This document shows, piece after piece, positions 44,168-56,001 of a stretch of DNA of 64,000 bases (its first letter is position 1; each line of letters starts with the position of its first letter). Where the stretch lies: contig JAHNUO010000007.1 of the NCBI GenBank assembly GCA_019787685.1, positions 1,302,001 to 1,366,000 of the forward strand, in the 5' to 3' direction. The notes under the pieces are model-generated. The model saw nothing but the letters and a program-made list of their open reading frames with translations. It ran no database searches and was not told the origin of the DNA. The translations under genes were made by a program, and so were the position numbers. The stretch is from Chiua virens. Its lineage: Eukaryota; Basidiomycota; Agaricomycetes; Boletales; Boletaceae.

Positions 44168-45468
44168 TTAGTATGGGTCATCCTTGACATGTAGAGTGTC
44201 CAGAATGGCCTCAAGCTGGCTATTTCCTCCCAGCCTTTCGATTTCTTCGCGAACCTTGATATGACGGACCAGCGTGAATCGATGCTATCTTCGTGAATCG
44301 GCTTCAGGCAGTGACGTACCTCTCGCTCAAGCGCTCTCATTATATTTAATGTGTAACTGAACGAACCCGTCGTGTTGCGCAGGTGAGAAATGGTATGGTG
44401 CTTCAGCGTCGGGGTTGCTGGTCGTTTTTGAAGTATATCTAGAGTTTCGGGTTGAGTTATTATTGTTATTAAAATTCTTTTGGGCGTGCGAGATGGAAAC
44501 TTACTCAGTATGACACGATTGCTATGATCTGCTCTTACTCCGTGGACGATGGGGAATGAAAATTTACCCTCGGTAAGATCTTCTGCGAAGCCTTTGTTAT
44601 TGGAGTACTATTATAGGCCAAAAATCAGTGCTTCATGGATATATTGAACATTGACATTCGTATACCTCGGTACTTTGGAGATTCATGTAGTCATCCCTGA
44701 TTTGGAAGTATACGCCAAAGAGATTGACCAGAGGAACGTAGTCACTAACGTCGAAGATGATTAATATACCGAAATCTCCGAGAGATCAGTGTAGTAGGAT
44801 GCTCTTACACGGTCACGTTCTTTGTTGCGCACTGCCATCATCAATTTCACAGCAATTCTAAACAAACCACCGGTCTCTGTAGCAAGACGTCAGTAAGACC
44901 GATGCCTCACCTGACAACAAGTATATTCTCAACTATTGTTCACCATAGAAATGTATTCCTCCTCCGTCGGACACTGAAGCGTATCCCGCCAGAATATCTC
45001 AAGGCCTTGTCCACGATGCAGCGACAACATTTCCTCCGTCACCACCAGGTCCAAATCCTTGTTCGCTACAACACGATCAGACACGTTCCCCGGGTCGTGA
45101 CCTCTCAGCGCAGCGAGCTCCTTGTACGCCAAAAAGTACACGTAGTTGGCGGTGTTGATGGTGTGCGGGACGCCGTAGATACGATGTGCGACGGGTTGAC
45201 CCCGTCGAAGCTGTGCACCGTCCTCGATATCGTCGACCATGAGGCTGGCACTGTGCAGCATACGCACGACCCGAGAAATGACGCCGAGCTGCGGGCGCGG
45301 AACATCGAGCCATACGTTAAACGCCTCGATCAACATGGATCGGATTTCCTTGCCCGGTCTGGAGGAGAGGTATACGAATGGTTCAAGAATGACTGACTCA
45401 GATGATTCTGGCCATTCCGGTGTGTTTCGAAGCGGCTGAAGGAGGTCTGAAAGATGTGTAGTCGTCAT
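44168..45468 (-). CDS. BTS1: Geranylgeranyl diphosphate synthase
   Basis: A trans-prenyltransferase that condenses isopentenyl diphosphate with farnesyl diphosphate to make C20 geranylgeranyl diphosphate for protein prenylation and diterpenes or carotenoids. The ATG at 45468 gives [19 protein letters not shown]. The first aspartate-rich motif is [15 protein letters not shown], in a context [12 protein letters not shown] typical of fungal GGPP synthases; the second is [10 protein letters not shown]. Other blocks are [28 protein letters not shown] and SFPIVHGV. Five or six short introns split the 3' half. The last exon, after an acceptor near 44255, encodes [19 protein letters not shown] and stops at 44168; reading through the preceding intron gives a false tail. 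No terpene cyclase or other pathway gene is next to it, so it is probably the housekeeping copy. Confidence 0.92.
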
Positions 45469-46781
45469 GGAGGAGGGGTGGAGTATTATGATGGTGACCC
45501 TAATTAGGCTTACGTTGTCAAAAAGCATCCCACCAATCAGAGAACGGCGGGTCTTACCTAAGCGATAAGCTTTCAAGTTTCAACGAACGTTCGCTGGTAG
45601 TAAGTTGAGGCCGAAGGCTTATCGTAGACCACAGCAGCGCGAACGACTTAACCCCCAAAATATTGGAGTCCGCAGTGTACTATAAAATTGGCAGATCTCC
45701 CAGCCTACTAAATAATCCACGCTTTGACATATATCACCTTTGGGAATCCATAAAAAAAGTGATGCAGGACTTGTATGTTTTCCCTACAAGGTTTTCTAAT
45801 CAATCTTGCGTTCATAACCGTCTGCTGTCAAGATCAAAGTATCTGGACCTCTTATGGAATGAGCATTTGTACCAATAACTTGCAACATACGGATAATTAA
45901 TACTTCTGTAAAGCCTCGAGACTTCAAAGGGGAACAACACGGAAATTCTTTTATTAATCTATATACATCATTTTCCAGTGGGTCGATGCTTATTTATCCT
46001 GCGGTGGGTTGGTTCAGGTTCATTGCACGATGACAGCTGAGGTCCATATACATTCAATGAGCAGTTGTCCATGCCTTTCACAAGCCCAAGTACTCCAGCA
46101 CATCTGTTACACTCCACCGACAGCATAACAGCAACCGAAGACGTCAAAAGGATGACTTTTGTATATTCATGGTTCAGCATGTACAATCTTAGTGCGTGGT
46201 GCAGTGCCCTCTCCAGAAGAGACTGAAAGATGAGAAGAAAAGAAGCAAAAAAGGAGCTAAAGGACAATCACGAAAACAGTGCGGAATGGTTCGGGAAGGA
46301 AACAAGCGCGAGGGGTATTGTCGAAGAAATTCAGGTACATCCCGAGGGTAGGAAGAGAACATCTTGTCCCGACAAGTGAAATCTCGCAACCTCATATTCG
46401 CATCCGAGATAGGACAAGCGCACGCGCAGACAAGAGGAAAAAAGCAAAGGAATGACATAGAAAGACCAACGAATGTGGTATCCTGTAAACGGACATTTGC
46501 TAACTTGATATAAGAACCGATCACCAGGAATAAAGCAACGGAGACAGCAGTGCGAACCTTGTGACGAAAAAAACGCAAGAGTGCAATGGATTATGAATTT
46601 CTGTGGTGTATGAGATTAGGAGATTAGTTCCTGCAGCAAGTCCGACGGGGTAAACGGAATACTAGGCTTTGTTATGATGACAAGATCACATCAGGTATCC
46701 AGAGAAAGAACAATATGGCGGGCGTGTCGGTCGTCAAGAAGAAAAACACGTGCAAGGAAATGAGAAGACGCATAGGGTGCT
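45469..46781. other. Intergenic, no supported gene
   Basis: Upstream flank of the GGPP synthase and 3' flank of the BTB/CAP-Gly gene. The part from 46190 to 46600 is purine-rich on the plus strand (AAAAGAAGCAAAAAAGG-like), fitting a transcribed 3' end of the minus-strand gene. No protein family is recognised. Confidence 0.5.
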
Positions 46782-49700
46782 TTAAAGATCGGCGCCGACA
46801 GCGTCCACCACGTACAGCACCTGCTGGGGCCGCACGAATAGTCCCATGGATTCTGACGAGGATATGTCGCTCGCGGCGGGTGACGCACTCCGCATGCGCT
46901 TCAGTCTGTCCATCCCAATATTCAATTGGTCTCCCTCTCTCTTCGTACCACCCATTCCCTTAAGTGTCGATGTGCCGTTGCTCCACTCGGTCTTGCGCCG
47001 CCGTGGCGCACGCGTATCGTCGCCAGTACCAAACTCCCATTCGGAGCCATTCCCCCCAACGTCGAAGTAGCGGATACCACCCCAGGAGCCGTCGCACCAT
47101 GCACGGCCATCACTCACGTCGCCAACCCAGGAGTCGATAGGTACCTCGACGCCAACCCAAGGTCCGTTCTCGCCAAGGACTTCCCCGATATATCGTGCAA
47201 ACGCACGGAATCGTTTCCGCTTGGAAGAGATGATACAAGGAATGCCTATATCTAGCGTTGCCCCTGGGGGAACTGCGGAAGCGAGGGTTGATTCGGTGAG
47301 CGGAAGTTTGGGGGAAGATTCCATCTCGGGTGTGTGCGTGGGAGCGATGATGGTTTCGCTGCTTTCTCGTCCGGCGATGGTGTCATCGAGAGTTGGATCT
47401 TCTTCAGGAGGTGGGGGAGTAATGATGGACTCCTATTCCTTGTTCAGGAACTTCTAGTGCGGTATAGACTGTGTGTAGATTCGTCTCTGTGTCATCGTTT
47501 TCGGCTGGAAGCTCGACTGGTCGCACTGAAGGAGTATTTTCTTCGTTGTCGGCCTTGGATCCGCCTTTGGAGATCTCTACGCGACCAATAGGAGGAGAGG
47601 GTGTGGGTGAAGATTTTTGACTCCCGTTCTTCTCGAAATTCCTGCCCAGTGGCTTTTTCTGTGCAACAGGGGTCGTACGACCCGCAGAGGGCAATCGTTT
47701 GGGTGTCAATGCGGGGCTGGTTTTGGAGGCGTCCCTGTCTGCATGTCGTCCAGGGTTCCGTATGGAGGTAACAGAAACGCCAGATGCTACGCGGTTTCGA
47801 ACTGATGGTGCGCCTCCTGGCCCTGGCCCTGCTGCGCTGGTGGCGACGCCCTTTTTAGCGGTCGTTCCGACGGTTCGGGTGCTAACCGTTGAGAGTGTGG
47901 ATCCGCCTGACACTTTGCGGGAGCGTGCACCACCAGAACCTGCCGATGTGGGCGTGATAAGTTCAGACTGTGCAGTGCGGAACGTGGACTCAGATGTCGC
48001 AGAGGAAAGGCTGGAGATTGGCCGTGGTATGGTGGATGGTATACGGAGGGTGGATAGACCATTTGTGCCATGGCGGGACGTGTGATGAGTAGAACGGTGA
48101 GCAACGGAGGGTCGGGAACGGGTGGACGACCCATGATGCTTTGACGTCGAGAGTGTTGTGTGTATAGATGATGTGCTGCTGGTATTGATCTTAGACAGGG
48201 TAGGCCGCCCGTTCGGGGTGGTTGTGACTGACGGCGTTGGGGTAGAAGTACTGTCACGGTCGACATCTCCATCGTCATCCTTTTCAGAATCGTCTAGGTG
48301 AGCCGGCGAACGTGTAGCAGTCGGGTTCGCCGAAGGTGATTTGCGATGCCCAGCTCCATGACCACGAACTCGACCCTTTTCTATCATACCAGATCGAACA
48401 CTGGTGACGCTCGCAGAATCTGGCGTGAGCTTGGAGTCGGGTCTTTCGCTCGCACGAGATGCTGTACTGTGGTTACGGACCCTCGGAGAGCCTGTTGGCG
48501 TCAGGGTGGCTGTACTCCTTGCTACGCTCCGTATCGAACTACCTGAGCTGGCTAGGTTGCCATCCCTGCCCTGGCCGTGAGATCTCGAGGCGGGGAGAGT
48601 GCGCGAGAGGACCGAAGCACGAAGAGAGTGAACCGACAGTGAATCTGAATCTGTATCACCAGCCCCACGAATCAAAGAGGGGCGGAGCGCACGAGATAAG
48701 TGGGCATTTCGGAGCGTGTGATGCGGCGCGGGTGAAAGAAGATCCTCGACTGGAACTTCGATCTCTGTAAATATTGCAACAGGTCAGTTCCATATTATTT
48801 GCGTTGAACGATCAAAGAATATTAAAAATGATAAAGTATGGGAATAAGTCGCACCTTGAGAGATCTCTTTGATCGACCATCCCTCGAGAGAGTCAAAGCC
48901 ACCTTCCTGGCGCACACCCATCCAGCGCTTTCTGATCCATCTAAGTAAATCAACACGTGCTTCTTCGACTTGAGTACGAATTTGTGACGTCTGCGGAAGC
49001 ATCGTGGCGTCTGTTTCCGTCGCATGCGGGCGAAGTAGTATGCTGGACACAAGGGTCTGCGGTAAGGACAGAAAATGATGAAAATTCCCCGATTCACAAA
49101 AGGGTTAGCGGACACGAACCTGATAGACGATCGCGGCGTAGCGTTCACTCATTCCCCTCTTCAATGCTTCCATGATCCAGCTCACTCTTTCACTGTCTTC
49201 AAACCCTACCCCATCGCCTTCCAACATCTCAACCCATTCTGCCTGCTCAAAGCACGTCTCACTTTCCTTCACAAGACATTCATCAATCATTTTTTGCGCC
49301 GTTAGAATCATTTCCCTTGACACATCTGCCCACGCATCAATGGCAGAATCCAGCTTCTTCATTGCGTGTTGCGCTGCAAACAACAGAGGGAAGGCGTTTG
49401 AAGGGGTCGTGCGCTTGCCGACACCCTTGACGACGCTATCCCGTACTTTCTGAGGTAGGGCGGCGAACTCAGAATTACACCAACCTTCCCCAAAGAGACC
49501 GACGAGTGCGCGCCGCGCGCCGCGCTCAAGGTAATTGTTAGCGACATCGTCAGAAAGAGCGAACTCCAGCACTCGTGGAATTCTGCGAGCGCACTGGCGG
49601 CATCGACAACCGCCAATTCCCCACTTGGCATTCGTGATGCGCTCGTATTCGTCGAATTCAAGGAATGCGTGGTAGAGGCCGTGAAGCATCTCGTAGACGA

Positions 49701-50708
49701 CGCGAGCTTGGATTTCAGTGTATAGTTGGGGAAGTGTGAGGTAGTTTGCCGATCGAAGAATTGCAAACGCGGTGTCAAGGTCGTATGTCCGATGTGAGAA
49801 TACAAGGGTACCTGTGTAGATGTAACCCAGGGTGAAGTGGAGGGACGCGGGAGTGAATGGTGGAGAGGGCAGTGTAACGGTGAACGGTTCCCCTGGTGCA
49901 GATGATCCCGCAGCTATAGCCGTCTTGGGACCCCAAGTGAGGAGCTGTGTTCGGAAGTACGGGGAACGAGAGACAAGAATAAATCGGTGAGAAGAAAATA
50001 TCGCGGTGGTATGTTCGGGATTCGATGTTGAGAAAGTGCCAGTGAGGGAAATGCGAATGTCGGAATAGAGACGAGAACGCCACATATACACCAGGTCTTT
50101 GCGCAGTTTGTCGATGCGGTTCTCCTCTGCGTCGACAAGGTCGCGAGATTCGAATGTATCGAAGAGGAATTCGAAAGCCTCTCCTAAGCCCTTTCCCGTG
50201 TAGAGATATTCCAGCTCGTTGGAGAATAGGGCAGGGGATATTTGTTGGGGAATACGAAGGATACCACCTTGGTTAGTGGACGGGGATGGGGAAGAGGAAC
50301 GGAATGGGGAAGGCGAGCGTGAGTTGTGAGCATAATCTAGAGTCAAACTAAGTGATACTGAAGACTGTGCGGGAGCGGGGGACGGGGTGGACGAATAGGG
50401 TGTTGGCGAAGTGATGGGCGGAGGGCGAAAGGAGAAATAGCGCGCCTGGAACGAAGGCGGGGCACGAGCATATACGATCGCTGGAAAAAAGTGAGCTGGT
50501 TAAGACGAGGTGGACGTGCAAGCGCACCTTTGTGGCCCCAAACCTCGTCGGTGGTGTCGTGATCGTCGTGTGGATGGAGTTCCCATACGACATCCGGAAA
50601 GCGATCCTTGGCGTTGTGGAAGAGTTCAAGGAGGTCTTTCTGCCAAGCCTGTGTGGAGAGACGCGAAGCCTCGGGTATGCCGGGTGGAGGGGGGCTGTTC
50701 GTCGCCAT
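46782..50708 (-). CDS. BTB/POZ-like protein with C-terminal CAP-Gly domain
   Basis: A large protein that combines a BTB-like region with a tubulin-tail-binding module. The ATG at 50708 gives MATNSPPPPGIPEASRLS and WQKDLLELFHNAKDRFPDV. After an intron near 50525-50475 and a Ser/Pro stretch comes the BTB-like core: LYSDIRISLTG, HRFILVSRSPYFRTQLL and LHFTLGYIYTGTLVF. A helical region with ITNAKWGIGGCRCRQCARR follows. From 48720 down to about 47430 the protein is about 420 residues of Ser/Thr/Arg-rich disorder. The final exon (46782-47324) carries a CAP-Gly domain (ARYIGEVLGENGPWVGVEVP, DGSWGGIRYFDV), where the usual GKNDG is not seen. Intron positions near 48780-48850 and 49060-49110 join the parts. 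A microtubule-linked adaptor role is inference; all segments are on one strand and in joinable frames. Confidence 0.82.
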
Positions 50709-50859
50709 GGACGATGAGGACGACGTGTTGGACGACGGCAACGACGTCGACGAGTAAACGAGCCAGAAAGTGTGCCGGACGCAAAACACGTGTTGTCGGG
50801 TTAGGGTTAGTAAGAATGGGGGTCACACACAAAAAAGGGGGGTCATATCATTCTTGACC

Positions 50860-51857
50860 ATGGCAAAAGGATCCAAGAAAAAGGGCAGGAGGAGTGAGCA
50901 TCCCGATGTAATTACAGACAGCTGCGAGGGCGATACCAAACCCCAAATCGACGTTCCAGTAGCCATGTGGGTGAGTCTCCAGGTCAGATCTGAAATCGCA
51001 CTCCTCCTGACTGCCGAAAAGGACTTTGATCACTGTGACCCACGCAGATGCTCTGGAAAAAAGCTTGCCAGACTCGGCCTTATCAAGGAACTCAGAGTCG
51101 GCGTACGCTTCCGCGGTATCGTCGTATCGTGAGTCGCCTGGATGTGGCTACCTCTTGCTCACGATTCGTGTGTAGACCAAACGGCACTCTTGTTGTAAGC
51201 CCCGCTGATAGAGATATCGCGGCGAAAGACGGGCTCGCGGTCGTCGAGTGTTCCTGGGCGCGTCTGGCCGATGTCCCCTTTTCAAAGATTGCGAGTCCCC
51301 ACGAGCGTTTGCGTATGTCGCTTCCCCGCGTGGTTATTGCACACTCACATCATAGACAGTACCGTATCTCATCGCCACCAACCCAACCAATTACGGTAAA
51401 CCATGGAGACTCAATTGCGTGGAAGCACTGGCCGCCGCCTTTTATATCACAGGTTTCGCTCAGCATGCGGAGACCCTTTTGAGTGCATTTGGTTGGGGAG
51501 ATGCATTCTGGAGAGTCAATAGGTAAGTGGCGTCACTTTCCATGATTCTCGCTGTATTCGATGCGTGCAGGGTATATCTGGACAAGTATAAAGGATGCAA
51601 GTCTGCAGAGGAGGTGTCCGCGATGCAGGACGCGATCCTCACCGAACTCGAAGATAGCTACAGGGAATCACGCAAAGACAAACTTGAACACACAGGTCCG
51701 TTTAAAGTTGCCATGCTCGCGTTGATGTATCGTCTGATCGCGTGCAGGACTTGTATCGAGAAGTGATGAGGATCTCTTGGTACCAAATCCTAACCATGTT
51801 GGAAGCGTTCTCGAGGATGCATCAGAGTCTGGGGATGAAGGAGGCGAAGATCAGTGA
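50860..51857 (+). CDS. TSR3: 18S rRNA aminocarboxypropyltransferase Tsr3
   Basis: Tsr3 transfers the aminocarboxypropyl group of S-adenosylmethionine to a hypermodified pseudouridine in 18S rRNA during late 40S maturation in the cytoplasm. The ATG at 50860 opens a basic tail ([11 protein letters not shown]). After the first intron the core is [20 protein letters not shown], then [59 protein letters not shown], and [28 protein letters not shown]. The C-terminal exon gives [19 protein letters not shown] and stops at 51855-51857. About five introns are needed, and the intron just after KDKLEH is not exactly placed. The acidic C-terminus is usual for eukaryotic Tsr3. It lies 115 bp upstream of the eIF2-alpha gene on the same strand. 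Confidence 0.92.
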
Positions 51858-51972
51858 AAGAACCGAGTCAGCTTGGATTACGTAATGCACTTGCGATTAT
51901 CGCAGACCTTCCTTGCCTACAGTATCATAAGTACCCTCATTACCGGCTCGCTGATTTTACAAAACTACAGCC

Positions 51973-53250
51973 ATGCGGTACTACGAACAAAGATATCCAG
52001 AAGTCGACGAACTCGTCATGGTACAGGTTCGCCAGATCGCAGAAATGGGTGCTTATGTGAAACTAGTGCGTTTTGCACCAATGAACGTACGGATCGGCAG
52101 CTGATGGGTGTATTTGGAGGACAGCTCGAATATGATAATATTGAGGGCATGATCCTTCTCTCAGAGCTTTCGAGAAGACGCATACGATCAATTCAAAAAT
52201 TGATCCGAGTTGGCAGGAACGAGGTCGTCGTCGTCCTGAGGGTAGATCGCGAAAAAGGTATGTCACAGCGTTCACATACTACCCCCCTGGTTTGCGAATG
52301 AGTATTTAGGGTACATCGATCTCTCAAAGCGTCGCGTTTCCCCAGAGGACATCACCAAATGCGAAGAAAGGTATATGAAGTCCAAGGCAGTGGCCTCTAT
52401 CATGCGACACGTTGCATCTAAATTACCTGTTGTCGATGCGCCCGCTCCTGCCGAGGAAGAAGCACCGCCAGTCGAAGATGCTGCCACTGGTGTCTCGAGT
52501 GAAGAAGCTCGGTTGGAGAAGTTGTATGAGCAGGTTGCTTGGCCGCTCGGCAAGATCTACGGACACCCGTACGATGCGTTCAAACTTGCACTCAGGTGAG
52601 ATTATGCTTTCATCCCACTGTGTGGCTCGATTGTGAACGTTAATCGACCTTTGTAGCGAACAAGAGACGGTCTTTACTTCACTTGCCAACCCACCCAATC
52701 CTGCTATCACCGAGGCGCTCATCAGTACGATCGCTCGACGACTGACGCCACAGCCGATCAAGCTTCGAGCTGATATCGAGCTGATGTGTTACACGCCAGC
52801 TGGTATCGACGCCATCAAAAAAGCACTCAGAGCCGGAGAAAAGGAAAGTAACGAAACGGTTCCGATCAAAGCCAAGTTGGTCGCTCCGCCATTGTACGTA
52901 TTGAGCACAAACGCTACGGACAAGGTAAGGCATCCATGCGAATGGATGTGCATAGGAATTCTTAGGTACTGGTTACAACATTGCCACTATTAGTTCGTTG
53001 CTGTCGACCGCCTTGAGCGTGCTATCGAATCAATCCAAGCTTCGATCGAGTCGCAAGGAGGGGCATTGGTTGTGAAAATGAAGGTACGAAATCAGTGTTT
53101 TTCTTCAAGTCAGCACTTGATGTCCCGTTACAGCCGAAGGCTGTTTCGGAAACAGAAGAGCAAGATCTGGCCCAACTTATGGCAAAGGCTGGACAAGAGA
53201 ATGCAGAAGTGTCAGGTGATGAGGATGATGATGAGGGGATTAAAGATTAA
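51973..53250 (+). CDS. SUI2: Translation initiation factor eIF2 alpha
   Basis: Regulatory subunit of eIF2, which brings initiator tRNA to the 40S subunit. The ATG at 51973 gives [19 protein letters not shown], the S1-type OB fold. After a short intron comes [20 protein letters not shown]; the serine after LSEL is the conserved site phosphorylated by Gcn2-type kinases under stress, and its context is intact. Then follow [47 protein letters not shown] and [13 protein letters not shown]. An insertion rich in Ala/Pro/Glu ([18 protein letters not shown]) sits between the OB and helical domains. The end is acidic ([12 protein letters not shown]), TAA at 53248-53250. Complete and presumably functional. 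Confidence 0.95.
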
Positions 53251-53416
53251 GAGCGTAATGGTCATTAGACTGGCCTTCGATTCATTTGCGGTGATCGCTA
53301 CCGTAGCGCGTATTCAAGATAGAACAATCTACGCAATAGTCACGAACTAAGCTGAAGTCAGTGAGCAAAGAATGTAAAAACACGAGTGAAAACCTACCCA
53401 GCATACGACGCAGCAC

Positions 53417-53788
53417 TCATGGAAAACCACTTAGCCGCGACCCTCCAATCGAGTACCCCCGTGGCGCTCTCCGCTCCCACCGCTGCTCCGACTGTGTCCG
53501 TACCGCGCTCGCGGGGACATTCTCCACCTCGACAAGCTCCTTCACTTTAAGTATCTTCCCAGCGGCTTCGGGCGTGTGCTCATGATAGACGGTCTGCATG
53601 CGTCTGTGGAGACCGAGTGCGGTCAAAGTCTCTTTCTTGCGGTCACCGAGAGCGATGGCAGAACGCCGCAGGGTGATTTTGAAGTGCGTTTTTGGCTCGA
53701 ATTCGTGCACTGGACCTGTTGCGTAGGAGCGGGCGAGGGCTTTTTGGAGTGTACCACGCGGGGATGTCAGGCGAACGAGTGAGGCCAT
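53417..53788 (-). CDS. MRPL33: Mitochondrial ribosomal protein uL30m
   Basis: A 123-residue mitochondrial large-subunit protein of the L30 family (Mrpl33 in yeast). The ATG at 53788 opens a Ser/Arg-rich presequence (MASLVRLTSPRGTLQKALAR). The L30 fold follows as HFKITLRRSAIALGDRKKET, LTALGLHRRMQTVYHEHTPE and AAGKILKVKELVEVENVP. The frame is open upstream to 53917, but the chosen ATG gives a normal import signal. It is a single exon, convergent with eIF2-alpha (166 bp) and divergent from POP5 with only 88 bp between the two start codons. Confidence 0.9.
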   Translation of the reverse strand: MASLVRLTSPRGTLQKALARSYATGPVHEFEPKTHFKITLRRSAIALGDRKKETLTALGLHRRMQTVYHEHTPEAAGKILKVKELVEVENVPASAVRTQSEQRWERRAPRGYSIGGSRLSGFP

Positions 53789-53876
53789 GGTGGTCACGGA
53801 AAGAGTCGCGTTTGGAATTTGAGCTTTGTTTGCCGCATGATACAAACATACTTTCTCATCCGACGTTGTCAACGTC
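53789..53876. promoter_or_regulatory. Very short divergent promoter uL30m / POP5
   Basis: Only 88 bp separate the two start codons, so 5' untranslated regions and core promoters of both genes must share or overlap this segment. No TATA box is seen. Confidence 0.55.
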
Positions 53877-54478
53877 ATGGTTAGATTCAAAGTACGTTGG
53901 CTGTTTGAATTTTGCACGTTGCGCTCACATACTAATTGCCTTAGAATCGATGGCTCCTCGTCGAATTCATATCCGTGTCTAATGATAAAGATAAATCATG
54001 CACACCATCCTCGTTTGATGCCAAACACATTTATACTGCCCTGCGACAGAGTGTCATCTCAAATTTTGGTGAGACGGGATGGGGCGCGGTCGGGGGTTCG
54101 ATGATGGGTGAGTGTATCGTACCTTACTAGAACCCTTTTTGCTCTAATGGTTTGGTACAGTCAAGTATTTCTCCTCCACAACTCATCTTTGCATCATTCG
54201 TGTCGCGCGCGACCAGCATACCCTCGCGTGGGGCGCTGTAACCCTGCTGACGAGCATCAATGGCTCGCGGGTCATCCCTCATGTGGTACATGTCTCAGGT
54301 GCGTTTATTTGCGAGGATGAGATTAACTCGAAGTTCGAGCTATGACGTGACAGGAACCATCAAATGCGTCCAGCTAGCTGCTATCAAATACAACAAACAA
54401 ATAGTTGCGTGTTTTAGGGCGATGACAAAAACCCCAGGTGAGAACAGGTACTTCCCCAGTTATCCTGCCTGTTTCTAA
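53877..54478 (+). CDS. POP5: RNase P / RNase MRP subunit Pop5
   Basis: A small protein subunit shared by nuclear RNase P (tRNA 5' processing) and RNase MRP (rRNA processing). The first exon is just MVRFK (53877-53891), ending at a GTACGT donor. The next begins NRWLLVEFISVSNDKDKS and goes through HIYTALRQSVISNFGETGWG, the family signature. Then come VKYFSSTTHLCIIRVARDQH with WGAVTLLTSINGSRVIPHVV, and after a third intron TIKCVQLAAIKYNKQIVACF. The end is either the TAA at 54476-54478 or, if a further intron starts at the GTACTT near 54448, slightly downstream. The tiny first exon makes this gene easy to miss. Length, about 150 residues, suits Pop5. Confidence 0.87.
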
Positions 54479-56001
54479 TTCCTGCCTGGTGGATGTGATC
54501 AGAACAATACCATTTGCAGGATTCATATGAGGTGTATCTCATTCAGAGCATACGAGAGATTGACACACTACAAGAGTAGTATTGTATGTTATTACAACCC
54601 TAATTGTTGCAACTTTTTTTCGTGGCCATGCTTAGTCATGAATTCAATGGCTCTGTGGGCAGACCTTAGAATGCTTGTAACATGCCTTGTTTACCAAGGT
54701 TACTCCACTTGGGGAATTTGTCACTGATTTTCCATGCTGTCATTTTCTGATACACCTGTCTGATTTCTATTTTGTGACTAAATTTTCATGCTCCTGTTTG
54801 TGGACTGTTGTCTGTTTTCTGTCCTGTCAAGTGAGTCTTTGCGCCTTTCTGTACAGCCTAGGTTCTATTTGTTATGTGAGAGTGTCAATTCCTTAGCTTT
54901 AGATATTGTACATATCAAAGTGGTTTGTCAAGGGCAGGTCCTTGTATGAACAATCTCATTTGAATGGAATGTTGCATGGGCAACAAAACTGTTCCAATAA
55001 CTAACCCTGACACAGTGTGCAAAGCACACTGCAAACACTTGTAAGTGAGACAATCACTCAGTGGATTAGCTACAGTGAGCAACAAAACTGTTGCAATATC
55101 TAACCCTAACACAGTGTGTGTAGCTAGTGTTGCTGTAGCTCTGGCTACTGAGCAGCTATAGCTGAAGCTGACAGGTCAGCTAGACAATGCTACTGCTAAC
55201 CATTTTTGGTCATAACCATAGCTTGGTTATTTCAAAATAGCTGCAGCTCATGACTTTTAGCTGACTAGTCTCAAGTTACTGTTACAATTTCTTTCTTTGT
55301 TTCTCTCTCTTGTACTACTTCTCTACACTTGATACCTAGGTATCCTCGTATGTTCATCTGTACTCGTTCCACTTTCACCTTACGTAACCAACACTGGCTT
55401 AACCCAAGTGTTTACTCATTACATTCTTGTCATCATCCAATGGCATCGCTCTTACTCATTTCATTCTCGTCATCATCCAATGGCTTTGCATTTGTCATTT
55501 CATCTTCGTCATTGTCTGCTGCCTTCGCATCGTATGATTCCTTTTTGGCCCTTTATCCCTTCTGCTCTTCTTGGCCACCCTTTTTAGTCTCTTGGTCCGT
55601 GCATGATTCTCATAGTATAAATACCTCGCAGCAATACTCTTGTACCCCAGTCTTGATCTCCACAATCTAGCTGAGTATCACTGCTCCACTCACCACAGTG
55701 CCTGTGACCACTTGACTGGACTACTCTTAGTCCTCCTTGAACACTTGGACTCATCATAGTCAACCCTCGACCCTCGACCGTCCCCCAGGTATAGATTTCC
55801 AAAAGGACAACTCTCAGCAATGCCTGAGTTTTCACTTGTCTCTCTGGTAGCAACCTGCTGACCAGAAATCCTCGTTCGACTCTTCAGTGCACCACATATC
55901 AAGTGGTGGTTGTTTGAGTTATCGCAGCCACTTGGTACTTAGTGCTTTTGTGGCTATGTTAGGTCCTACCCGGCTGTTAAGACTGGGTCTACTCGGGGTA
56001 T
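54479..56001. other. AT-rich stretch with repeat debris
   Basis: Composition changes here from about balanced and CpG-rich to AT-rich with few CpG. It holds two copies of a 40-bp motif (54980-55020 and 55079-55119), AGCT-rich low complexity at 55130-55270, and pyrimidine-rich LTR-like sequence at 55330-55780 with a TATAAATA box near 55616. No gene is supported. Confidence 0.55.
54980..55119. repeat. Pair of direct repeats about 40 bp long
   Basis: Both copies contain GCAACAAAACTGTT-CAATA-CTAACCCT-ACACAGTGTG, 99 bp apart. The first copy continues into the hairpin CAGTGTGC-AAA-GCACACTG, which resembles the CAGTGCGC-GAA-GCGCACTG hairpin in the Tc1-like element's end near 60895. Confidence 0.65.
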
